Shown: positions 25,398 through 36,187, numbered from the stretch's first letter. The stretch: 64,000 nucleotides of DNA from Klebsiella electrica (GCF_006711645.1 NZ_CP041250.1:1-64000); one strand, 5' to 3'. Program-made: numbers and translations. The notes: generated from the letters alone by a model not told the origin.

Positions 25398-25798
25398 CGT
25401 TTGAGCTCCCGTATCAGCAGGTTCAGGATATTTTCGCTGATGGCACCATTCAGACGGAGTGATCCGTGCCGGAACGTCACTTCACAGCTGATATTGAGTG
25501 ATTCAGGTGCCGCAGCAGCTACAGGTTGTGACCGGGGGGAGGTTGCAGGGACAACATCTTCGGTATCAAGTGTTATCGGGAGCAGCTCAGGCACGTTGTT
25601 TTCTGTTGTTGAAGGAGGACGTAGTTTTCCTTCGCGCCAGTACTGGCGCCACTTGAACAGCAAATTATCGTTGATCCCATGCTCACGAGCGAGTTGCGCT
25701 ACGGAGATCTCTGGTCGATGCGAGAGTTCAACCATTTTGATTTTGAACTCAACGGGATAATTAGGGCTTTTTTTACGCACTGCGGTTAATGATTTCAT
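25394..25798 (-). CDS. tnpA: IS66 accessory protein TnpA
   Basis: A 134-residue protein with an N-terminal helix-turn-helix of the IS3/IS911 OrfA type (KIKMVELSHRPEISVAQLAREHGI, then LLFKWRQYW). First gene of the IS66 element; it overlaps tnpB by 4 bases. Confidence 0.9.
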   Translation of the reverse strand: MKSLTAVRKKSPNYPVEFKIKMVELSHRPEISVAQLAREHGINDNLLFKWRQYWREGKLRPPSTTENNVPELLPITLDTEDVVPATSPRSQPVAAAAPESLNISCEVTFRHGSLRLNGAISENILNLLIRELKR

Positions 25799-26480
25799 GG
25801 ATAGCGTCCACCATATTTGGTGTCCACTATCCTCTCAGGAATATCAGGATCTGCCAGACGGTGCTGAGACGACGCTTACCGATAAATCAGCGGAAGTTGA
25901 TGATCTTTTAGGTAACCCAGGGTCTCCAACATTTCCCCCGGATCATTCAAAAATAGTCGTATATGCAGCACAAATACGGAATGCCATTGTTGCCGAAATG
26001 TACGAACCCGATGCGTATAAAGGAAAAACCTGCTCTATTCGTATCTATCTTCAGCCTGATGGTTCAGTGAACAGTGCGACAGCAAAAGAGGGTGATGCAA
26101 AATTGTGTAAAGCAGCCATTTCAGCGATTACACGAGCGAAAATACCCGCCGCACCAGATAACGAAACATATCAGAGGGTCAAAAATGCCGCTCTTGATTT
26201 CAGACTATAGAAATGAAGTTTGAGGTGGTTATTGAGGAAATGCCCTATTGTGATCTATCCGTAATCCGTTTTTTCATCGCAAAGGTCGGGTTGTTGCAGC
26301 GACACTGATATGTCGCTGCAAGCTTTGCGATCTCAATGTAATTAACTGATATTTAACATAAAACGCATTAAACGCACTAATACTGTAATGGCTCAATAGT
26401 AATGTCCGCCTGTGGCTCAATTCAGATGTCCGCGCTATGGTAAGCTTCACTGGTCCGTTTAAACTACCGGGAGGCATATC

Positions 26481-27884
26481 ATGAGCGCAGAAAGCTCAGG
26501 AGTGTTTACTTTGAAAGAGATCAACCGGATCAAGATTATACAGGACGTCATTGAACGTCGCATCACAACGCGCCGTGCGGCCGAGCACCTCGGTATCAGC
26601 GACAGGCAATGCCGCAGACTTCTTGCCCGTTACCGTGAAGGCGGACCGCTTGGTATGGCCAGCAGACGATGTGGCATGCGTGGTAACCGCCAGTTGCCAC
26701 CCGGGCTCGCAGATCAGGCTCTGGAACTGATCAAGACGCGTTATGCTGATTTCGGTCCGACTCTGGCGCGTGAAAAGCTCGAAGAACTCCACGGACTGTT
26801 TCTTGGCAAAGAAACTGTCCGGCGCATCATGGTGCGGGCTGGCTTATGGGTTCCCCGTAAACAACGTGCCGCAAGGATCCCTCAACCACGGTACCGGCGT
26901 CCGTGTACTGGTGAGCTGATACAAATAGATGGCTGTGATCACGACTGGTTTGAAGGCCGTGGCCCGGCCTGCACCGCGCTGGTCTATGTTGATGATGCAA
27001 CCAGCAAACTGATGGAACTGTTGTTTGTTAAATCGGAGTCCACGTTTTCTTACTTCGAAGCCACGCGGCGCTATATCGATAAGCATGGTAAACCGCTGGC
27101 ACTGTACAGCGATAAAGCCGGTGTTTTTCGTGTTAACAATAAACACGCCACAGGCGGAGACGGGCATACTCAGTTTGGGCGAGCCATGCATGAACTGAAC
27201 ATCCAGACTATCTGTGCAGAAACCAGTCCCGCCAAAGGGCGTGTAGAACGAGCTCACCTCACTTTACAGGATCGTCTGGTCAAAGAGCTGCGGTTACAGG
27301 GCATTTGTTCAATGGAGGCTGCAAATGACTTCGCTGAGGCCTATATGGCTGACTATAACCGCCGTTTTGGCAAAGTACCGCGACATGATTTTGACGTACA
27401 CCGTGCTGTAGAACATGATGAGGACCTGGGGCTTATTTTCACTGTTCGTGAAAAACGTAAAGTCTCAAAATCGTTGACGATACAATATGATAAAATGTTG
27501 TACCTGATTGAAGACAGCGAACTGAGTCGCCGTGCAATAGGTAAATATATCGATGTGTATCACTATCCTGATGGCAGAAAAGAGCTGCGCCTGAACGGTA
27601 CGCTACTTCCCTACTCTACCTACGACCGACTGTCAGAAATCGACCAGGGCGCGATTGTCGATAACAAGCGTCTTGGCCGAACCCTGGAGTTTATCAGTCT
27701 GGTGCAGAGCAAGCGGGATAACACGCGCTCTCAGTCAATTCCCGCTGGAGATGGCCCTTCCCGACGACGGCCAAAGCAGGAAGGGAAGAAATCCCAGCGC
27801 TCACTGGATAATGATGACATGCTCGAAGCACTCAAACAGCTTCAGTCACGTTCAGAGGACATTTTTGGTAAAAGAGCCCGCTGA
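26481..27884 (+). CDS. tnpA: ISNCY-family (ISKpn21-type) transposase
   Basis: A 467-residue integrase-fold transposase. The N-terminal helix-turn-helix (TTRRAAEHLGISDRQCRRLL) is followed by the DDE core: IDGCDHDWFEGRG with the first Asp, then LYSDKAGVFRVN, and Glu in SPAKGRVERAH. It lies 97 bp inside the left end of the element. It looks complete. Confidence 0.9.
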   Translation: MSAESSGVFTLKEINRIKIIQDVIERRITTRRAAEHLGISDRQCRRLLARYREGGPLGMASRRCGMRGNRQLPPGLADQALELIKTRYADFGPTLAREKLEELHGLFLGKETVRRIMVRAGLWVPRKQRAARIPQPRYRRPCTGELIQIDGCDHDWFEGRGPACTALVYVDDATSKLMELLFVKSESTFSYFEATRRYIDKHGKPLALYSDKAGVFRVNNKHATGGDGHTQFGRAMHELNIQTICAETSPAKGRVERAHLTLQDRLVKELRLQGICSMEAANDFAEAYMADYNRRFGKVPRHDFDVHRAVEHDEDLGLIFTVREKRKVSKSLTIQYDKMLYLIEDSELSRRAIGKYIDVYHYPDGRKELRLNGTLLPYSTYDRLSEIDQGAIVDNKRLGRTLEFISLVQSKRDNTRSQSIPAGDGPSRRRPKQEGKKSQRSLDNDDMLEALKQLQSRSEDIFGKRAR

Positions 27885-27912
27885 TGGTACTCACTGGCCG
27901 GACAGTGGTTGC

Positions 27913-28557
27913 TCACCAGTTGATATTGTCCGGCCAGACCCATGATGTATTATTCATTTCGTTCAGCATCTTTATGTCCTGCTTTTCACGGGCATACTTA
28001 CCCCATAATGAATGAAAAGAACGAACAATACTGATTAACTGCTTTTTTCTTTGCTCCGGAGATAGGCTGATAAAATAGCAGCACCTGCTGTCAATATTAT
28101 CCTCAATGAAATTAAAATCAGAGTCTGATGCATATTTTACTGTTAGCATAATATCATTCGACGTTGTTCTCTCAGACTCTGTTAATGCTGATTCTATCAG
28201 GTATTCAAAGGCATACATGACAGACAGCTGGTTTTTGTCTGTCTGAATATAACCCATTGAGTTTCTGAGTATTGAGGACTGTACCAGGACCAGAGGCCAT
28301 AAAAGCTCAACACCATAAAGCTTATATGTATCATGTTGATCATACTGATGTTGCTCAACACGACGATTACCTTCCCGTGCTTTACGAATATCATAGGCAA
28401 GGGATAACATAAATCCGTCTTTAACTTTAATCAGTGGGCTTTCATCCACGATGTAATGAATGAGTTCATGTAATTCATTCAGGGCTTCTGAATCTCCCCA
28501 CAGTATAAAACCTGCATTGTTCGGCGTTAACTCGTATCGAAGCATGGGCTCAATCAT
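27913..28557 (-). CDS. Passenger protein of ISKpn21, unknown function
   Basis: A 214-residue protein lying wholly inside the ISKpn21 boundaries, facing the transposase and ending 28 bp after it. It is acidic and helical, with no motif known to me (N-terminus YELTPNNAGFILWGDSEALN). Because it moves with the element, it may be a passenger with a defensive, regulatory or immunity role; nothing in the sequence decides. No strong ribosome site is visible, but the frame is long and free of stops. Confidence 0.6.
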   Translation of the reverse strand: MIEPMLRYELTPNNAGFILWGDSEALNELHELIHYIVDESPLIKVKDGFMLSLAYDIRKAREGNRRVEQHQYDQHDTYKLYGVELLWPLVLVQSSILRNSMGYIQTDKNQLSVMYAFEYLIESALTESERTTSNDIMLTVKYASDSDFNFIEDNIDSRCCYFISLSPEQRKKQLISIVRSFHSLWGKYAREKQDIKMLNEMNNTSWVWPDNINW

Positions 28558-28721
28558 CCTGTTGTTTCAGTCGGAGGAAAGTCTATCAGTAAAGAGAATG
28601 AGAGATCAAAGTGGTCATTTTAATTGAGCTGGATAACGGACATTTCAATTGAGCCTTGACAAATACTGTGGTGGCTAAATTGAGATGTCCGTCTCTGTCC
28701 AAGAGACGAACCGGGCGTGCG

Positions 28722-29045
28722 TTATCTAAATCCTGGTCCCTTAAGGGTGTCACACACTGCAGCTGGCAGATCGCCAGATTCATATTTATTCGAACAGTCG
28801 TTTTCATCCTTAACAAATAGAACTACAGCCATCAGTATCAGAGATACAATTAGGCCCGGAATTACCCCTTTAAAAGCATCTTTAATTTTTCTTTCTTTTT
28901 TATAACCCTGAATGCAAAAGAATAAGATGGGAAATGAAAACAGCATCAAATCCATTATATTAAACAAACCGACGATCAATATCGGCAACGCCAGAATGGG
29001 ACCAAAAATGAATGCAATAATGATTGTGACGATATACCCATTCAT
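28722..29045 (-). CDS. Small membrane protein, unknown
   Basis: A 107-residue protein with three hydrophobic segments (about 4-27, 29-47, 63-82) and a cysteine-containing C-terminal tail (NDCSNKYES, AVCDTL). A strong AAGGAGTG ribosome site precedes the ATG, so the gene is likely real. I do not recognise a family. Its downstream end lies 60 bp from ISKpn21. Confidence 0.55.
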   Translation of the reverse strand: MNGYIVTIIIAFIFGPILALPILIVGLFNIMDLMLFSFPILFFCIQGYKKERKIKDAFKGVIPGLIVSLILMAVVLFVKDENDCSNKYESGDLPAAVCDTLKGPGFR

Positions 29046-29218
29046 AAATCACTCCTTAACTAAATGCTGTCGGATTCATTATATGGAGTACTGCGCCGTC
29101 GCCCGGCGCAGCCGGCTACTGTTTTGACAGGTTCTACCTCATCCACCCCTTCCCTTAAGGTCAGGTTAGTGAGCGCAGTCTGCTATGAGCGAGGAGCGGA
29201 CATAACAAGCTCAACTTT

Positions 29219-30259
29219 TCAACTTAACTGCATCATCCAACGATGAATATGAATCAATTGATTAAACTTATTTCGGATTGCATCATCAATATTATCGTTA
29301 ATTATTAATGGAGACCATATTGTTAAATGAGGAGAAACTGGCATGGTACGAACAAGAACACTACCATTTTTGTTTACCATCGTAACATCCTGCATATTTC
29401 TCCCTTTATAATCACGTTCTTTATCCAAGCAATTTAAAGCTTCATTTAAAATACGTTCCCATTCCCCATGAGTCAGCTCATTGAGGTTAAATTCCTTGCC
29501 GCCTATATATTTCTCTCTAATTTCAGGTCTAGAAACCACCTGCCAGGCATCCCGATAAAAAGTCATGTTAATTTCGTCTTCAGAATCTAATTTTTGTATT
29601 ACACTTAGCAACCCAGGGACTGCCAACTCTGATTTAATAAGCTTAGCTATAGGCCAATCTTTGTATTTTATACCTTCAAGATTAACACCCATACGGATAT
29701 TATTACTTTGCGTACAGAAAGAAATATTCCATTGGACGCCTTCATTTCCATCGCTCATACCAAAAAATGGTTTATTGAGCTGGCCAAAAGCCCTTCCTTT
29801 CACACCCAGAACTTCGCAAAAAGACTGTAATATCTCTGCATACTCATCAGAACCATGTTTGGAGAGATATCTGTTATTCTTTTTAACTTTATGGTCCGGG
29901 TTAATTATTGATAAGGATTTCGACTCCAACTCAATCATCATTTTTATCTCATCCTGAGATTCAAAAATTGACATTACTGCTCTGTATGCATCATCTGCGC
30001 GTAAATTAAAAAACTCTCTTCTTTTTTGCCGCAAGGGACTTAACTTATCGTGAATTAATCGTTCTAGTTTTTTACAATCACTAACAAAAATAGAGTGAGA
30101 AATAGCCCAAATAAAATCACCTGTTGAGCTCTTATTTATCTCATCACATCGGGAGGTTGGATCTCTGGTCGTCATTCCAATTTTACATACAGGTAAGTCA
30201 ATATCAGAAACCTCTAATATATATACATATCCAGTCGTTTCGTCAGTCATATTTATCAT
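29219..30259 (-). CDS. T5orf172/MUG113-type GIY-YIG domain protein
   Basis: A 346-residue protein. Residues about 9-95 match a T5orf172-type GIY-YIG nuclease-like domain: GYVYILEV with the GIY-like pair, then KIGMTTRDP with the conserved Arg region, and KKLERLIHDKLSPLR with an acidic helix. The C-terminal 230 residues are unrecognised and could bind DNA or a partner. Proteins of this type occur in phages and mobile elements; some may be nicking or defence nucleases. Starts at 30259 or 30250 are possible. It stands alone with no partner on its strand. Confidence 0.65.
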   Translation of the reverse strand: MINMTDETTGYVYILEVSDIDLPVCKIGMTTRDPTSRCDEINKSSTGDFIWAISHSIFVSDCKKLERLIHDKLSPLRQKRREFFNLRADDAYRAVMSIFESQDEIKMMIELESKSLSIINPDHKVKKNNRYLSKHGSDEYAEILQSFCEVLGVKGRAFGQLNKPFFGMSDGNEGVQWNISFCTQSNNIRMGVNLEGIKYKDWPIAKLIKSELAVPGLLSVIQKLDSEDEINMTFYRDAWQVVSRPEIREKYIGGKEFNLNELTHGEWERILNEALNCLDKERDYKGRNMQDVTMVNKNGSVLVRTMPVSPHLTIWSPLIINDNIDDAIRNKFNQLIHIHRWMMQLS

Positions 30260-30620
30260 CTTAAATTTTTTATCAATATATCCTCATTATGACGTGGAAA
30301 AAAATAATAATCAATTACCATATGTTTTAAATACACCCATCGAGAGTTTGATAGATAACGTCCGCTCTTGGCACGAAGCGGACCAGATAACTGGGCTGGA
30401 GGTCCGCTGTGAGCGAACAGCGGAAGTTCGCAGTTGATCTCGTAGCCAAACAGTCACGTTACTAACATTGCGGCGTGTTAATCAACGGGGAGCAGGTCAG
30501 GTGTATAGGACGCGAGTACGTCCTATTGCTATAGACAAGCCTGTACAAAAACTAGGCTTAAAGTACAATAAAGTCGGATCTCCAAACTCACCCCTGTAAC
30601 TCAAAATAAGGATGTATTAA
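30260..30620. other. Intergenic region with hairpins
   Basis: About 360 bp. Hairpin-like sequences include GTCCGCTC...AAGCGGAC near 30361-30385 and ATAGGACG...CGTCCTAT near 30500-30520. Bases 30562-30600 resemble 22281-22320. No gene is supported before the short frame at 30621. Confidence 0.35.
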
Positions 30621-30750
30621 GTGGAACATAAAAAAAACAATGACGAGGCCGTGTTGGCGGTGATGGACGACATCATCAATACGTTTGATGAGTATGTTGT
30701 CTGTTTTTCGTTCGCGACTAAGGGCATCGCGCAACAGGGGGAAGAACTAG
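30621..30750 (+). pseudogene. Small gene interrupted by the IS5-type element
   Basis: A frame beginning GTG with AAGGA upstream reads VEHKKNNDEAVLAVMDDI and onward for 43 codons until the IS5-type element at 30751. If the target sequence is rejoined, the frame would end 11-12 codons after the element, so the protein was about 54 residues. Unknown family. Confidence 0.4.
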
Positions 30751-31946
<1,196 letters not shown>

Positions 31947-32135
31947 CTAAGCATACCTCGGTCATATTGTTCATAACCTACGCATTATAGCTGTTCTTTA
32001 TCTTTGCTTCTTACATTTACAATGCGGATAGTTTGGTCAGTTCTAGACATTATTCGGATTTGCCATGGATTCCTTGCTTTCCATGTGACGACTAGTATTT
32101 ATTCCTTACATGGCATAGCACACCCTCTCAAAGTT

Positions 32136-32163
32136 AAAAAAGGTCGCGCCAGCGGCCTTTTTT
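32136..32163. terminator. Rho-independent terminator upstream of the Tn5403-like transposon
   Basis: AAAAAAGGTCGC and GCGGCCTTTTTT pair (one G-T) around GCCA and end in six T. Being flanked by both A and T runs, it may act in both directions. Confidence 0.6.
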
Positions 32164-32214
32164 AACGCCTACTCGTTTAATGGGGTCGGTTCCGGCTGAG
32201 GGCGAAATGACACC

Positions 32215-32820
32215 CTAAGCGTTAGCTCTGTGTCGTTGCACGATGTCAGCGACGGTATTCTTGCTGATACCGAGCTCGCGTGCGATCCAGCGATAGCTGC
32301 GTCCCTCGGCCCTCATCGCAACCACCTTAGGCAAAAGTCGGTCTGATTTTGGTCGCACTCCGGCCTGACGACCAAGCCTCTTACCACGTGCCTTCGCAAC
32401 AGCAAGGCCTGACTTGACCCGCTCGCTGATGAGATCCCGCTCAAACTCCGCAATGCCGGAAAGAAACGTCGCCAGCATTCGTCCATACGGCGACGAAAGA
32501 TCGAACGCCATTCCATTCATGGCTATCACGGAAACCTTCCAGTTCTCCAGTTCACGTAGCGTATTGAGCAGATCGAGCGTCGAGCGCCCCCACCGGGAAA
32601 GCTCAGTGACCAGGATTGCATCAATTTGTCTGGACTGGGCAAGCGCCAGGACTTTCTTTCGCTCGGCCCGGTCGAGTTTAGTTCCTGAACCTGTTTCCTT
32701 AAATATTCCCACCACGTCGTAGCCGGCACGGCCGGCGAAGGCTCGCAGATCAAATTCCTGGCGTTCACAAGACTGATCCGCTGTTGAAACCCGGCAGTAA
32801 ATGGCGGCACGATGTCCCAA
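32215..32820 (-). CDS. tnpR: Tn3-family serine resolvase
   Basis: A 201-residue serine recombinase. The N-terminal YCRVSTADQSCERQ carries the catalytic serine and arginines, and the C-terminal helix-turn-helix reads YRWIARELGISKNTVADIV. It would resolve cointegrates at a res site, probably in the 94 bp between tnpR and tnpA. Complete. Confidence 0.92.
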   Translation of the reverse strand: MGHRAAIYCRVSTADQSCERQEFDLRAFAGRAGYDVVGIFKETGSGTKLDRAERKKVLALAQSRQIDAILVTELSRWGRSTLDLLNTLRELENWKVSVIAMNGMAFDLSSPYGRMLATFLSGIAEFERDLISERVKSGLAVAKARGKRLGRQAGVRPKSDRLLPKVVAMRAEGRSYRWIARELGISKNTVADIVQRHRANA

Positions 32821-32914
32821 TTGAACCCTCCTGGATTTTTGTATCGGAACGCCCTGATTTATATGGGCTGGCTGTTGTCCAAAACAGACTATACTTCAAA
32901 AGGGACGAATTTGT

Positions 32915-35812
32915 ATGTCACGACGCCATATTTTCACCGAACGGCAGCGAGCAGCGCTGTTCGATCTGCCCACGGACGAACTGTCGCTACTGAAGTTCTA
33001 CACGCTGGGCGATGATGACCTGGAAAACATTAGGCAGCGCCGCAGACCGGAAAACAGGATTGGCTTTGCCCTGCAACTTTGTGCCTTACGATATCCGGGC
33101 CGTGCACTGGCTCCTGGTGAGATGATCCCGCGTGAAGTCCTTTCCTTCGTCGGTGCTCAGCTTGGAGTTCCGGCTGATGCGCTTCTCACTTATGCCACAC
33201 GGCGCCAAACCCGTCAGCAGCACATGGACACGCTGCGCGAAATTTACGGCTACAAGACCTTCACGGGCCGTGGTGCCCGTGATCTGCGGGAGTGGACTTT
33301 CGGCCAGGCCGAAGATGCCAGATCAAACGAGGATCTTGCTCATCGTTTTATTGTGCGGTGTCGGGAAACTTCCACCATTCTGCCCGCAGTATCGACAATC
33401 GAGCGCTTGTGCGCGGATGCTCTGGTCGCCGCTGAGCGGCGGATTGAAACGCGGATTGCGGAAAATTTAACAGCGGATGTTCGCGATCACCTGGACAAAC
33501 TTCTGAGTGAAATGCTCGCCGGCAATATCAGTCGTTTCATCTGGCTTCGCAACTTCGAGGTTGGTAACAACTCGGCTGCTGCTAACCGTTTGCTCGACAG
33601 GCTCGAATTTCTGCGTACCCTGAATATCAATCATAGTGCTTTGGCCAGCATACCTGCCCATCGCATTGCCCGGCTGCGTCGGCAGGGTGAACGCTACTTC
33701 ACCGACGGTTTGCGTGACATCACTTCGGACCGCCGCTGGGCGATCCTTGCCGTCTGTGTTGTGGAGTGGGAAGCGGCGATTGCTGATGCCATAGTCGAAA
33801 CCCATGACAGGATCGTAGGAAAAACCTGGCGGGAAGCGAAGCGCCAGCATGACGAAACAATTTCCGGCTCTAAAGCCACACTCACGGATACGATCCGTAC
33901 CTTCACCGCGCTGGGAGCTTCGTTGCTTGAGGCCCGCAGTGACGGAACCCCGCTGGAGATGGCTGTCGCCAGTTCGGTTGCATGGGACCGGCTCGCTCAA
34001 CTGGTAGCGACAGGGACTCAACTCAGCAACACGCTAGCCGATGAGCCTCTTGCATATGTCGGGCAGGGATACCATCGCTTTCGTCGTTATGCGCCCCGCA
34101 TGTTGCGCTGTCTGAAGCTCGAAGCCGCGCCGGTCGCCGGACCATTGGTAGCAGCAGCTTTGTCGATCGGAGAGATGAAAGGTGTTGCATCGCCAGAAAG
34201 GCGTTTCCTGCGGCCCAGCTCCAAATGGAACCGTCATTTACGAGCTCAGGAAAAAGGAGATACCCGTCTTTGGGAAGTGGCGGTACTCTTTCACCTCCGG
34301 GATGCTTTTCGTTCCGGAGATGTCTGGCTCGCTCATTCGCGCCGCTATGGTGACCTCAAGCAGGTACTGGTGCCGATGATCGCGGCGCAGGAAAATGCAA
34401 AACTGGCCGTGCCTTCCAACCCACAGGATTGGCTGGCAGACAGAAAGGCGCGACTCACGATCGCTCTTAAGCGGCTGGCCCGGGCTGCCCGTAACGGCAC
34501 TATTCCGCACGGTAGCATAGAAGATGGAACGTTGCGGATCGACAGGTTGACAGCAGACGTGCCGGATGGTGCCGAGGCACTCATACTGGATCTGTATCGC
34601 CGAATGCCGTCCGTTCGGATTACCGACATGCTGCTTGAAGTTGATGCAGCCCTTGGTTTCACAGATGCGTTTACCCATCTGAGAACCGGGGCTCCATGTC
34701 GCGACCGGATCGGTCTGCTCAACGTCCTGCTCGCTGAAGGGCTCAATCTGGGCCTGCGTAAGATGGCGGAAGCTACAAACACGCATGATTACTGGCAGCT
34801 CTCACGCCTTGCCCGCTGGCATGTTGAAAGCGAAGCCATGAACCAGGCATTGGCAATTGTGGTGGCCGCGCAGGGTAAACTGCCGATGTCACGCGTCTGG
34901 GGGATGGGCACGTCAGCATCGAGCGATGGTCAGTTTTTCCCGACAGCGCGGCATGGCGAAGTCATGAACATGGTCAATGCCAAATATGGTTCTGTTCCCG
35001 GCCTCAAAGCGTATACTCACGTAAGCGACCAGTTCGCGCCATTCGCTTGTCAGTCGATCCCGGCGACCGTGAGCGAGGCACCGTATATTCTCGATGGACT
35101 ACTGATGAACGAGGTCGGTCGCCATGTTCGCGAACAGTATGCCGATACAGCAGGATTCACCGACCATTTGTTCGGAGCCAGTAGCCTGCTCGGCTACAAT
35201 CTCGTTCTGCGAATCAGGGATCTGCCATCGAAGCGGTTGTACGTATTTAATCCCGATACGACCCCCAGGGAGTTACGCAAGTTGGTAGGCGGAAAAGCCC
35301 GGGAGGATCTTATCGTTGCGAACTGGCCTGATATTTTCCGTTGTGCCGCGACGATGACCGCTGGCAAAATCAGGCCCAGCCAACTCCTGCGCAAGCTCGC
35401 TTCTTACCCACGACAAAACAACCTTGCAGTTGCGCTTCGTGAAGTTGGTCGTATTGAACGGACCCTTTTCATTATTGAGTGGATCCTGGATACGGACATG
35501 CAGCGGCGTGCTCAGATCGGTCTTAACAAGGGAGAGGCCCACCATGCGCTCAAAAATGCGCTCCGTATCGGGAGGCAGGGGGAAATTCGCGATCGCACGA
35601 CAGAGGGGCAGCACTACCGAATCGCTGGGCTCAATTTATTGACTGCGGTGATCATTTACTGGAATACCGTCCATCTTGGTCATGCCGTCACGGAGCGGCG
35701 GAACGAAGGGTTGGATGTTCCCCCTGAATTTCTTCCCCACATATCCCCATTGGGCTGGGCGCACATTCTACTGACTGGCGAATATCTTTGGCCCAAGGAA
35801 CCGAAAGCTTAG
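32915..35812 (+). CDS. tnpA: Tn3-family transposase
   Basis: A 965-residue transposase with the Tn3-type N-terminal domain (RHIFTERQRAALFDLP) and the C-terminal catalytic region (MVNAKYGSVPGLKAYTHVSDQ; HALKNALRIGRQGEIRDR). It ends 33 bp before the right terminal repeat. Complete. Confidence 0.93.
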   Translation: MSRRHIFTERQRAALFDLPTDELSLLKFYTLGDDDLENIRQRRRPENRIGFALQLCALRYPGRALAPGEMIPREVLSFVGAQLGVPADALLTYATRRQTRQQHMDTLREIYGYKTFTGRGARDLREWTFGQAEDARSNEDLAHRFIVRCRETSTILPAVSTIERLCADALVAAERRIETRIAENLTADVRDHLDKLLSEMLAGNISRFIWLRNFEVGNNSAAANRLLDRLEFLRTLNINHSALASIPAHRIARLRRQGERYFTDGLRDITSDRRWAILAVCVVEWEAAIADAIVETHDRIVGKTWREAKRQHDETISGSKATLTDTIRTFTALGASLLEARSDGTPLEMAVASSVAWDRLAQLVATGTQLSNTLADEPLAYVGQGYHRFRRYAPRMLRCLKLEAAPVAGPLVAAALSIGEMKGVASPERRFLRPSSKWNRHLRAQEKGDTRLWEVAVLFHLRDAFRSGDVWLAHSRRYGDLKQVLVPMIAAQENAKLAVPSNPQDWLADRKARLTIALKRLARAARNGTIPHGSIEDGTLRIDRLTADVPDGAEALILDLYRRMPSVRITDMLLEVDAALGFTDAFTHLRTGAPCRDRIGLLNVLLAEGLNLGLRKMAEATNTHDYWQLSRLARWHVESEAMNQALAIVVAAQGKLPMSRVWGMGTSASSDGQFFPTARHGEVMNMVNAKYGSVPGLKAYTHVSDQFAPFACQSIPATVSEAPYILDGLLMNEVGRHVREQYADTAGFTDHLFGASSLLGYNLVLRIRDLPSKRLYVFNPDTTPRELRKLVGGKAREDLIVANWPDIFRCAATMTAGKIRPSQLLRKLASYPRQNNLAVALREVGRIERTLFIIEWILDTDMQRRAQIGLNKGEAHHALKNALRIGRQGEIRDRTTEGQHYRIAGLNLLTAVIIYWNTVHLGHAVTERRNEGLDVPPEFLPHISPLGWAHILLTGEYLWPKEPKA

Positions 35813-35845
35813 GGTGTCATTTCGCCCTCAGCCGGAACCGACCCC

Positions 35846-36187
35846 GGAGACGGAAAACATCACCCTGACGCTCAACCGCGCCAGCCTTTCCGATTTGCCG
35901 TAGGCAAGGGCCGCTCTCATCAGAGATCTGAACTTGTGCTAAAAAAATCAGCCACCTCTGGTTAGTCACGGAGCCCACCGATATGCGCGCCTGCGTCGAC
36001 GCTCTGACGCGGAAGGGTTGAGGGGGTGGTAAAATTTATGACAAATATTGATCTCGAGTGAATTTTTGGATATTCTGTACCTTGAAAGCACGTACGGCTT
36101 CCATCCTGGAAAGCTGACAAGAAAGGAGCCAGTGACTAGCGGACGCTTTCATCCGTGTAGCCACACCTATTAAGTGAGGTTTTCTAC
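35846..36187. other. Patchwork of short fragments between Tn5403 and the toxin-antitoxin pair
   Basis: About 340 bp without a supported gene. The part next to the transposon is GC-rich and differs from the AT-rich part after 36030, which probably contains the promoter of the toxin-antitoxin pair (AAGAAAGGAGCC near 36119). Confidence 0.3.

Larger units (their letters stand above)
23426..25879 (-). mobile_element. IS66-family insertion sequence (2454 bp)
   Basis: Terminal repeats both begin GTAAGCGT. The 8-bp direct repeat CGATAAAT lies on both sides (23418-23425 and 25880-25887), the duplication size for IS66. The three genes tnpA, tnpB and tnpC are on the minus strand. The size is close to what I remember for ISEc22, but I have not verified that name. 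Confidence 0.92.
23314..26210 (+). pseudogene. TolA-C-domain lipoprotein gene split by an IS66 element
   Basis: The left piece (23314-23425) encodes a lipoprotein signal, LLITAC, with the lipobox cysteine at about residue 20. The right piece (25887-26210) encodes the domain AAQIRNAIVAEMYEPDAY through KNAALDFRL, which matches the C-terminal domain of TolA, including the cysteine pair in KTCSIRIYLQPDG and KLCKAAI. Removing the IS66 element and one 8-bp duplication restores one 144-codon frame. It was probably an outer-membrane-anchored envelope protein paired with the upstream DsbC-like gene, because the domain has a disulfide. It is now disrupted. Confidence 0.8.
26384..28661 (+). mobile_element. 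ISKpn21-like element (ISNCY family, 2278 bp)
   Basis: The ends TGTAATGGCTCAATAG and, on the other strand, TGTCAAGGCTCAATTG are inverted repeats, each continuing AATGTCCG. The 5-bp sequence AATAC is duplicated at 26379-26383 and 28662-28666. The length is exactly 2278 bp, which is what I recall for ISKpn21. It carries the transposase and one passenger gene in the opposite direction. Confidence 0.9.
32182..35845 (+). mobile_element. Tn5403-like Tn3-family transposon (3664 bp)
   Basis: The ends are inverted repeats of about 38 bp beginning GGGGTCGGTTCCGGCTGAGG (32182 and 35845). It contains divergent tnpR and tnpA and no passenger. The size and repeat agree with Tn5403, originally from Klebsiella, as I recall it. 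The outer pentamers TTAAT and GGAGA differ, so no target duplication remains and flanking DNA has been rearranged. Confidence 0.88.

Noticed and set aside
32182..35845. Tn5403-like unit as carrier of nearby genes
   Set aside because: Only tnpR and tnpA lie between its inverted ends; the toxin-antitoxin pair and HxlR gene are outside.
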